From: JBGOUJ01 sp041477005
Lineage (GTDB): Bacteria > Acidobacteriota > Terriglobia > Bryobacterales > JACQDG01
Length of the DNA: 9,460 nucleotides
Direction: 5' to 3'
NCBI GenBank assembly: GCA_041477005.1
Contig: JBGOUJ010000282.1
Coordinates: 1 to 9,460, forward strand
A program made the translations under genes and the position numbers. The notes under the pieces were generated by a model. The model had not been told where the DNA came from. It saw only the letters and a list, made by a program, of their open reading frames with translations, and ran no database searches. Within the stretch, counting starts at the first letter, position 1, and every line of letters begins with the position of its first letter. This document shows positions 5,048-9,460 of the stretch, piece after piece.

Positions 5048-7051
5048 TCAGTCCACATATAGGAAAGCGTTCAAATTAAATATCGCCAGAGCAAACTCCC
5101 GGGGCGGCTGGCCGGCCAGGAAGCTCAGCGCCAGGTCCTTTTCCTTCGGCGTGGGGGCGCGACCGGTCGCCAGGCGATAGGCCAGCTCCACCTGTCTCGC
5201 GCGATCCGGACCGGCCTCGCGCTCGAGGCGCGCGGCCAGCGCTTCGGCCAGCTCGTTCGAGAGCGAGCCGTTCAGCATTTCGAGGGCCTGCGGCGCGTGG
5301 GTGCTCGACTCGCGGCGCGGGCAACTGATCAGCCGGTCCGGCGCGTCGAAAACATCCATAAACGGCAGGCGCAGATTTCGCTTGGCGATCAGGTAGACGC
5401 TGCGGCGGTAGTGCTGGCTGTGGTCCGGCGTAACGGCCCACTGCGAGGGCTTGTACAGCAGATCGACCAGCTCTTTCTCGACCGGCACGATCACGCTGGG
5501 GCCGCCCATCTTGTCGTTCAGCTTGCCCGCCGCGGCCAGCATGGCGTCGCGGATCTCCTCGGCTTCCAGGCGCTGCCGGCTGAAGCGCCACAGCAGCTTG
5601 TTTTCGGGGTCCTTCCGCAGCGCCGCCGCCGCAAGCGGCGACTGGTGGGCCTGCTGGTAAGTATTGCTCAGCAGAATGAGCCGGTGAATCGGCTTGAGGC
5701 GCCAGCCGCCGGCGGTGAATTCATTGGCCAGCCAGTCGAGCAGCTCGGGGTGCGTGGGGCGCGGACCCATGTTGCCGAAGTCGTTGGGCGTGGCCACGAT
5801 GCCCCGGCCCAGGTGATACTCCCAGATGCGGTTTACCATCACCCGGGCGGTCAGCGGGTTTTCCGGATCGACGACCCATTTGGCGAGATCCGTCCGAGGC
5901 GTCTTGCTGTCGGCCGGATACTCCGGCGCGCTGTCGGGCAGCAGCACCCCCAGCGGCCGCCGGCCGACCCGCTCGCCCTTGTTCTGGTATTCGCCGCGCG
6001 CGAGCACGCGGATCTCGCTCGACTTGGCCGGGTCGTCGGCCACGCTGAACAGGACCGGCAGCGGCTCCGGCAGCCGCGCCTCGGCATCCTCGATCTTCTT
6101 TTCAAACTCCGCCAGCGCCGGGCCTTCCACGCCCCTCATCCGCTTCCGCAGCGCCCGGATCTCCTGCTCGACCGGCGCCGCTTTGGCCTTCCAGGCGGCC
6201 TGCTCCCCGGCTTCGGCGACGGGAAGGTCCTTGTCGTAGGTGGCGGCGAAGAAGCCCTCCATCCGGTAGTAGTCCTTCTGGCGGATGGGGTCGAACTTGT
6301 GATCGTGACAGCGCGCGCAGCCGAGCGTGACCCCGAGCAGCGCCGAGCCGATCACGTTCGTCATCTCGGTGAGCACTTCGTTGCGGCTGCTGGCGACCTC
6401 CTGATTGCCGGCGTTCTTGCGCAGCGGCGCCAGGCGGTTGAAGCCGGCCGCGATCCGCAGCTCCTCGTTCTCGGGGGCCATCTCATCGCCGGCCATTTGC
6501 TCGAGCAGGAAGCGGTCGTAGGGATTATCGGAATTGAAGGAGCGGATCACGTAGTCGCGGTAGCGCCAGGCGTCCTTCCGGTGGGTGTCGTACTCAAAGC
6601 CGTCGCTCTCGGCGAAACGGACCACATCCAGCCAGTGCTGGCCCCAGCGCTCGCCGTAATGCGGGTTGTCGAGGAGGCGCTCGACCAGCTTGGCGTAGGC
6701 GTCGGGCGAGCGGTCGTTGACGTAGAGGCTCACTTCGGCCGGGCTGGGCGGCAGGCCGAGTAGATCGAAATAGAGCCGGCGCACCAGTGTGCGGCGATCG
6801 GCGCGCGGCGCCGGGCGCAGCCCTTCCTTCTTCAGCCGGGCCAGGATAAAGGCGTCCACAGGGTTCTTCACCCAGGTCCGATCCCGCTCCTCGGTGAACT
6901 GCGGCGCTTCCGGATGAGTGCGTTTCTGAAACGACCAGTGCCGGCGCTCGGCGGGGGTGTATTGGTCGCCGGGGCCGACGGAGTCGGCAGCCATCAGCCA
7001 AGTCACAGTTGCTGTCGTGAGCAAAGCCGCTTTCCGCAACACGGTAGCCAT
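5048..7051 (-). CDS. DUF1549/DUF1553 domain protein with CxxCH motif
   Basis: A 667-residue secreted protein. A signal peptide is visible at residues 1-22 (LRKAALLTTATVTWLMA). DUF1549 spans roughly 60-270, including NPVDAFILARL, RRLYFDLLGLPP, HYGERWGQHWLDVVRFAES and GCARCHDHKFDPI, where C245, C248 and H249 form a CxxCH heme-type motif. A charged, coiled-coil-prone linker follows (about 283-325), then DUF1553 from about 385 to 635 with LAKWVVDPENPLTARVMVNRIW, HPELLDWLANEF and RRSVYLIAKRN. Many planctomycete relatives carry an extra N-terminal cytochrome c (PSCyt1) domain, which is absent here. The ATG at 7051 follows the upstream gene by only 4 nt without a strong ribosome binding site, so translational coupling is likely. 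The function of the DUF1549/1553-DUF1501 pair is unknown; a role in extracellular polymer degradation or redox chemistry is inferred by others from context. Confidence 0.93.
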   Translation of the reverse strand: MATVLRKAALLTTATVTWLMAADSVGPGDQYTPAERRHWSFQKRTHPEAPQFTEERDRTWVKNPVDAFILARLKKEGLRPAPRADRRTLVRRLYFDLLGLPPSPAEVSLYVNDRSPDAYAKLVERLLDNPHYGERWGQHWLDVVRFAESDGFEYDTHRKDAWRYRDYVIRSFNSDNPYDRFLLEQMAGDEMAPENEELRIAAGFNRLAPLRKNAGNQEVASSRNEVLTEMTNVIGSALLGVTLGCARCHDHKFDPIRQKDYYRMEGFFAATYDKDLPVAEAGEQAAWKAKAAPVEQEIRALRKRMRGVEGPALAEFEKKIEDAEARLPEPLPVLFSVADDPAKSSEIRVLARGEYQNKGERVGRRPLGVLLPDSAPEYPADSKTPRTDLAKWVVDPENPLTARVMVNRIWEYHLGRGIVATPNDFGNMGPRPTHPELLDWLANEFTAGGWRLKPIHRLILLSNTYQQAHQSPLAAAALRKDPENKLLWRFSRQRLEAEEIRDAMLAAAGKLNDKMGGPSVIVPVEKELVDLLYKPSQWAVTPDHSQHYRRSVYLIAKRNLRLPFMDVFDAPDRLISCPRRESSTHAPQALEMLNGSLSNELAEALAARLEREAGPDRARQVELAYRLATGRAPTPKEKDLALSFLAGQPPREFALAIFNLNAFLYVD

Positions 7052-7055
7052 ATTA

Positions 7056-7592
7056 TCAGCGCCGTTTCCCGTTCGTGCCCTTCAGGAGGGCTTCAATCAA
7101 TCGATCTAGCTTGCGGTCACCTCGCTGCTGAGTGTCGATCAACGCCTCAATCGCGGACTCGTTGCGTTGCTGGGCCTTCGCCAACGCGTCGATCGCGGAC
7201 TCGCTGCGCTTCGCCAACGCTTCGATCGCGGCGTCGCTGCGCCCCTGGGCCTTCGCCAGCGCTTCGATCGCGGACTCGCTGCGCTCCTGGGCCTTCGCCA
7301 ACGCGTCGATCCTGGCTTCGCTGCGCTGCTGGGCGTCGATCAAGGCATTGATCTTAAACTCTGTGTTCTTCTCAAGCCGGCCCAGCCGCTTCATACCCAC
7401 CTGCAACAGCAAGCCAATGGCCGCCACAGTCTTGTCCGTTTTCTCCTGACGGGCGGTGACGCCGTTAACACGCGTGGTGATCTCGTTGAGATGGGCAGCG
7501 ACCTGGGCCAAGTTCGCATCTACCTGGACTTGATGTGCAGCCGATTGGGCCTGCTGATCCAGGATGAATTGAATCGTCTTCTCTACATCCAT
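7056..7592 (-). CDS. Coiled-coil repeat protein of unknown function
   Basis: A 178-residue protein starting MDVEKTIQFILDQQAQ, a start seen in a group of small coiled-coil hypotheticals common in Acidobacteriota. It has no signal peptide and is probably cytoplasmic. Residues 1-60 are helical; a short hydrophobic stretch follows (TVAAIGLLLQVGM, about 55-67). Residues 81-157 are near-identical repeats of the type IDALAKAQxRSExA, and the protein ends with a basic tail, KGTNGKRR. The repeat lengths run 14, 14, 11, 14. The frame is open for 40 more codons upstream (to 7712), but that part is Arg/Ser/Pro-rich, unlike the rest, and the ATG at 7592 fits the family start. There is no Shine-Dalgarno at this ATG; a TATACT box 8 nt upstream makes a leaderless transcript possible. 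It runs 4 nt from the DUF1549/DUF1553 gene, suggesting one operon. Confidence 0.78.
   Translation of the reverse strand: MDVEKTIQFILDQQAQSAAHQVQVDANLAQVAAHLNEITTRVNGVTARQEKTDKTVAAIGLLLQVGMKRLGRLEKNTEFKINALIDAQQRSEARIDALAKAQERSESAIEALAKAQGRSDAAIEALAKRSESAIDALAKAQQRNESAIEALIDTQQRGDRKLDRLIEALLKGTNGKRR
7122..7352 (-). repeat. In-frame 42-bp tandem repeats with one 33-bp unit
   Basis: Copies of ATCGCGGACTCG or close variants occur on the plus strand at about 7150, 7192, 7225, 7267 and 7309, giving periods of 42, 33, 42 and 42 bp. All are multiples of 3, so the coiled-coil frame is kept. 42 bp equals two heptads and 33 bp equals one hendecad, so the change in length stays compatible with a continuous coil. 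The pattern suggests growth and shrinkage by slippage or unequal recombination. Confidence 0.85.
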
Positions 7593-7599
7593 AGCGCCG

Positions 7600-7605
7600 A
7601 GTATA
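7600..7605 (-). promoter_or_regulatory. Possible -10 element for the leftward operon
   Basis: TATACT on the minus strand lies 7 nt before the ATG at 7592, so transcription would begin at or next to the start codon. No convincing -35 is present at 16-18 nt (CCCGCC at 17 nt). The call is weak and rests on the -10 match, the absence of a ribosome binding site and the short distance. Confidence 0.25.
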
Positions 7606-7724
7606 CCGCACCCCAAGAGCCCGGCGGGTGCGGGTCGGGGAGGTGTGCTTTGAGACCGACTGAAGCGCCGGCTGAGAACCGATGAGCAAGTCCCCAGCAG
7701 CGAGAGTCGCATTTTCTTCTTGAT

Positions 7725-7753
7725 TTAGTTCTATAAAACTAGTACACTATAAT
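7725..7753 (+). promoter_or_regulatory. Promoter of the GntR gene, leaderless
   Basis: A perfect TATAAT lies at 7748-7753 with TTAGTT (7725-7730) 17 nt upstream. The start codon at 7759 is only 5 nt after the -10 box, so the predicted transcription start coincides with the A of the ATG. No Shine-Dalgarno is present in the preceding 30 nt. The segment from about 7710 to 7758 is strongly AT-rich against a GC-rich background. Confidence 0.65.
7726..7749. promoter_or_regulatory. Overlapping inverted repeats, candidate GntR operator
   Basis: Two inverted repeats overlap the core promoter: TAGTT-N6-AACTA (7726-7741) and TAGT-AC-ACTA (7740-7749). TAGT/ACTA half-sites flanking or overlapping the -35/-10 region suit a YtrA-type GntR dimer that represses its own transcript. 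The assignment is inferred from position and symmetry; the arms are short. Confidence 0.4.
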
Positions 7754-7758
7754 TCTAC

Positions 7759-8205
7759 ATGAGCCATCACCTCCGTATCGGGACTCAGGTCGACCGGGCC
7801 CAGTCCAAGCCGGCTGCCCCCTTTCGGTTCCACCTGGATCTGCGCAGCGGCGTTCCGGTCTATCGCCAGATCATTGACCAGGTGCTGCTGGGCATGGCTT
7901 CGGGCGCCCTGGCCCGCGGCGACCAGTTGCCGACCGTCCGGCAGTTGGCGGTGGACCTGACGATCAACCCCAACACCGTCGTTCGAGCGTACCGGGAGCT
8001 GGAGATTCGCGAGATTCTCGAAACGCACCAGGGGACGGGAACCTTCATCACCACGAAAGAGGTCGAGCGGGACGAGCTGGAGCGCCCGCGCCAGCTAGTG
8101 CAACTGGTCGGCGAGTTTGTCGCCCGCGCCGGGGCCGCCGGGTTTACGGTTCAGGAGCTGCTCGGCGGCCTCAAGGAAATGTCGGCCGAGCAGAAGAGGA
8201 GATAG
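7759..8205 (+). CDS. GntR-family transcriptional regulator, YtrA-like
   Basis: A 148-residue DNA-binding protein. Residues about 31-98 form the GntR winged helix-turn-helix: GVPVYRQIIDQVLLGMASGAL, then GDQLPTVRQLAVDLTINPNTVVRAYREL and the wing GTGTFI. The C-terminal part is only about 45 residues and mostly helical (RQLVQLVGEFVARAGAAG, VQELLGGLKEM). This is the short dimerisation tail of the YtrA subfamily rather than the large ligand-binding domain of FadR or HutC types. The ATG at 7759 sits 5 nt from the -10 box, so the mRNA is probably leaderless. The first ~25 residues precede the usual domain start. The gene is followed at once by a slipin-like gene, probably in the same transcript. In the family the regulator usually controls its own operon, often membrane transport or envelope-stress genes. 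Confidence 0.93.
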   Translation: MSHHLRIGTQVDRAQSKPAAPFRFHLDLRSGVPVYRQIIDQVLLGMASGALARGDQLPTVRQLAVDLTINPNTVVRAYRELEIREILETHQGTGTFITTKEVERDELERPRQLVQLVGEFVARAGAAGFTVQELLGGLKEMSAEQKRR

Positions 8206-8290
8206 CGCCGTGCCCGGTAGAGACACGCTCGCCGGGCTTCTCAGCACCCGGGCGGGCCGCAGGGATCCGGAAAGAGGAGATGACGCCATG
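8195..8290 (+). promoter_or_regulatory. Duplicated translation-initiation signal before the slipin gene
   Basis: AGAGGAGAT occurs at 8195-8203, overlapping the end of the GntR gene, and again at 8273-8281. The first is followed by AGCGCC-GTG (8210) and the second by GACGCC-ATG (8288). The two start codons are 78 nt apart and in the same frame, so translation from the GTG would add 26 residues (MPGRDTLAGLLSTRAGRR...) to the slipin. The ATG is preferred because it begins just before the membrane segment usual for the family. Confidence 0.55.
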
Positions 8291-8833
8291 CTCAAAGATA
8301 CTGCTGCCGCTTTACTCTCGCAGGTCAGCCCCATAGGGGCGGCTCTGTTTGTCTTGTTTGCTGTTGCCGGCGGCGCCGCCTCCCGCCAGTGGGACAACCC
8401 CGCTCTGCTCGTGGCCGGCGTTCTGGCTGGAACCTACTGTTTGTTCGCCATAAAGGTGGCGGCGCAGTGGGAAAAGGCCGCCGTGCTGCGATTCGGCCGT
8501 TACCGGGGCCTGCGCGGGCCGGGCCTGTTTCACATCGTACCCATTATAGATACGGTCAGCCGCTTCGTCGACCAGCGCGTGCGGGTCTCCAGCATCTCGG
8601 CCGAATCGACGCTCTCCCGCGACACGGTTCCGGTGAACGTGGACGCCATCCTGTTCTGGGTGGTGTGGAACGTTTACAAGGACAACCCCGTCGCCCTGCA
8701 CCTGCGCGCCATGAACATGCTCTACGAAGCGGTGAAAGAGAAGGGCTCGATGGTGATCGTGCCGTCCTCGGCGGTGGAGACCATGGGCCTGGGCGGCATG
8801 TTGGCGACCGCTGCCCTGGGCCGGCAGCAGTAG
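8288..8833 (+). CDS. Slipin/stomatin-like (SPFH) protein with internal in-frame deletion
   Basis: A 181-residue membrane protein. Hydrophobic segments lie at about 15-31 and 39-59. The beginning of an SPFH/band-7 domain follows: EKAAVLRFGRYRGLRGPGLF, HIVPIIDTVSRFVDQRVRV, STLSRDTVPVNVDAILFWVVW. After W127 the sequence jumps to VYKDNPVALHLRAMNMLYEAVKEKG, IVPSSAVETMGLGG, which is the C-terminal end of slipins. In full-length members (about 250-280 aa) roughly 100 residues separate these blocks, including most of the SPFH core and the oligomerising helix. The frame is intact through the junction, with no internal stop. It follows the GntR gene by 82 nt (4 nt if the GTG at 8210 is used), suggesting an operon. 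It may be a functional mini-protein, a recent pseudogene or an assembly error; the family acts in membrane microdomain organisation. Confidence 0.82.
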   Translation: MLKDTAAALLSQVSPIGAALFVLFAVAGGAASRQWDNPALLVAGVLAGTYCLFAIKVAAQWEKAAVLRFGRYRGLRGPGLFHIVPIIDTVSRFVDQRVRVSSISAESTLSRDTVPVNVDAILFWVVWNVYKDNPVALHLRAMNMLYEAVKEKGSMVIVPSSAVETMGLGGMLATAALGRQQ

Positions 8834-8965
8834 CGAGAAGTGGGACAAGTCTCCTGGTCCCGAGATCAAGAGGCATGTCATGCGCAGACTAGAACAAGGA
8901 AGCGGCGTGAAGCTCGCGGGCGGGCCGGACGCGCCGGTGAGGCTGGGGAAGTAGGACTGGCAGCG

Positions 8966-9460
8966 TCAGGATGTGGGGCTCGGCTCGATGAGGAGCGTAG
9001 CCACCTTCATGCCGGGCTTCAGACCGTCGGACTGGACGGCGGTGTAGACGTAGTCGGTCAAAAGCGTCTTGACGCGGACCGGCCGGTAGCGCTTCTGGCC
9101 CAACACCACCCAGACCACCGAGTCATCGGGGCGAAGGCCGGCGGACTCCAGGAGACTTTGCTTTTCCTCCGCCGAGATATCCGGGGAAAAACGCAGGGCG
9201 GCGGAGGGAACCTTCAACGTGTCTTTGATCGAGGCGATCGGTATGGTCACGTAGGCGGTCATTCCGGGCAGCAGCTTCAGCTCGGGGTTGCGGAATTCGA
9301 TCAGCGCGTCGTAAACCACCACGGTGTTCAAGGTCGCGTCCGGAGGAGCGGCTCCGGCGGTGGTGGTCGTCGCGGTGGACGCGCCGGTTGCCGAGGCGCC
9401 GCTACTGGACGACGAAGAGGAGCCTCCGCCGCCTCCGCCACTGCCGCTGCCGCCGCTGGA
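8966..9460 (-). CDS. RND-type efflux periplasmic adaptor (HlyD/MacA-like), C-terminal part
   Basis: The frame is open to the window edge, so the gene starts beyond 9460; 164 residues are visible. From the edge inward there is a 43-residue low-complexity stretch of Gly, Ser, Thr and Ala, then a beta-barrel/membrane-proximal region: NTVVVYDALIEFRNPELKL, LPGMTAYVTIPIASIKDTLKVPSAALRF, and finally VWVVLGQKRYRPVRVKTLL, GLKPGMKVATLL. These are standard for the C-terminal half of membrane fusion proteins that link an inner-membrane pump (RND or MacB-type ABC) to an outer-membrane channel. The pump gene is not in the window. The TTG at 9331 is internal. A Gly-rich insert before the NTVVxYDALIE strand is known in acidobacterial adaptors. 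The gene converges with the slipin gene across a 132-bp gap. Confidence 0.9.
   Translation of the reverse strand, partial: SSGGSGSGGGGGGSSSSSSSGASATGASTATTTTAGAAPPDATLNTVVVYDALIEFRNPELKLLPGMTAYVTIPIASIKDTLKVPSAALRFSPDISAEEKQSLLESAGLRPDDSVVWVVLGQKRYRPVRVKTLLTDYVYTAVQSDGLKPGMKVATLLIEPSPTS

Noticed and set aside
5297..6763. Long open frame (488 codons) on the plus strand
   Set aside because: It is entirely antisense to the well-supported DUF1549/DUF1553 gene, has no family motifs and is explained by GC-rich codon usage leaving the opposite frame open.
7593..7712. 40-codon upstream extension of the coiled-coil gene
   Set aside because: Its Arg/Ser/Pro-rich composition does not match the coiled coil, it lies in the divergent promoter region, and the ATG at 7592 gives the expected family N-terminus.
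8842..8861. GGGAC-N10-GTCCC inverted repeat downstream of the slipin
   Set aside because: Only 5 bp of stem and no following T-run; too weak to call a terminator.
8873..8883. GCATG-T-CATGC palindrome in the slipin-adaptor gap
   Set aside because: Five-base arms are expected by chance in a window of this size, and no promoter lies nearby.
8907..8954. 15-codon GTG frame with AAGGA upstream
   Set aside because: Very short, with a non-ATG start and no similarity I recognise; chance is the simplest explanation.

Overview
The window is GC-rich, densely coded bacterial DNA. Its gene families point to an Acidobacteriota genome, probably of the Solibacter/Bryobacter type: a large Oar-like TonB-dependent receptor, a DUF1549/DUF1553 plus DUF1501 pair, a YtrA-type GntR regulator followed by a slipin, and an RND adaptor with a Gly/Ser-rich insert. 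The assignment rests on protein families only; no rRNA or tRNA gene is visible. There is no sign of phage, an insertion sequence, CRISPR or plasmid functions.

Layout. Bases 2-2113 (+) encode the C-terminal ~700 residues of the receptor beta-barrel; its start lies outside the window. Its stop codon directly abuts the stop codon of the first of three tandem minus-strand genes (2114-2491, 2570-2935, 3019-3396). These encode paralogous secreted proteins of 121-125 aa. The spacers between the paralogues contain short decayed copies of the receptor's 3' end, in the same position and register as the real one. The repeated unit (~450 bp) was therefore receptor tail plus small gene. Upstream of the array is an AT-rich stretch with a plausible minus-strand promoter overlapping a perfect 19-bp palindrome (3480-3498).

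Bases 3572-7592 (-) look like one operon read right to left: a coiled-coil protein with 14-residue repeats, then 4 nt later a DUF1549/DUF1553 protein with a CxxCH motif, then a DUF1501 protein with a twin-arginine-like N-terminus. The last two are a well-known pair of unknown biochemical role in Acidobacteriota and Planctomycetota.

A 166-bp divergent region (7593-7758) separates this operon from a rightward pair: a GntR/YtrA-family regulator that appears leaderless, and a slipin/stomatin-like membrane protein that has lost the middle of its SPFH domain in frame. The window ends with the C-terminal part of an RND-type periplasmic adaptor on the minus strand (8966-9460), which continues beyond the edge.

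The most noteworthy observations are the fossil receptor tails inside the tandem array, the internally deleted slipin, the palindrome over the promoter of the small secreted proteins, and the leaderless regulator with candidate operator half-sites over its own promoter. I did not identify a complete undescribed system. The closest candidate is the array of small secreted proteins with its own promoter, facing a receptor.
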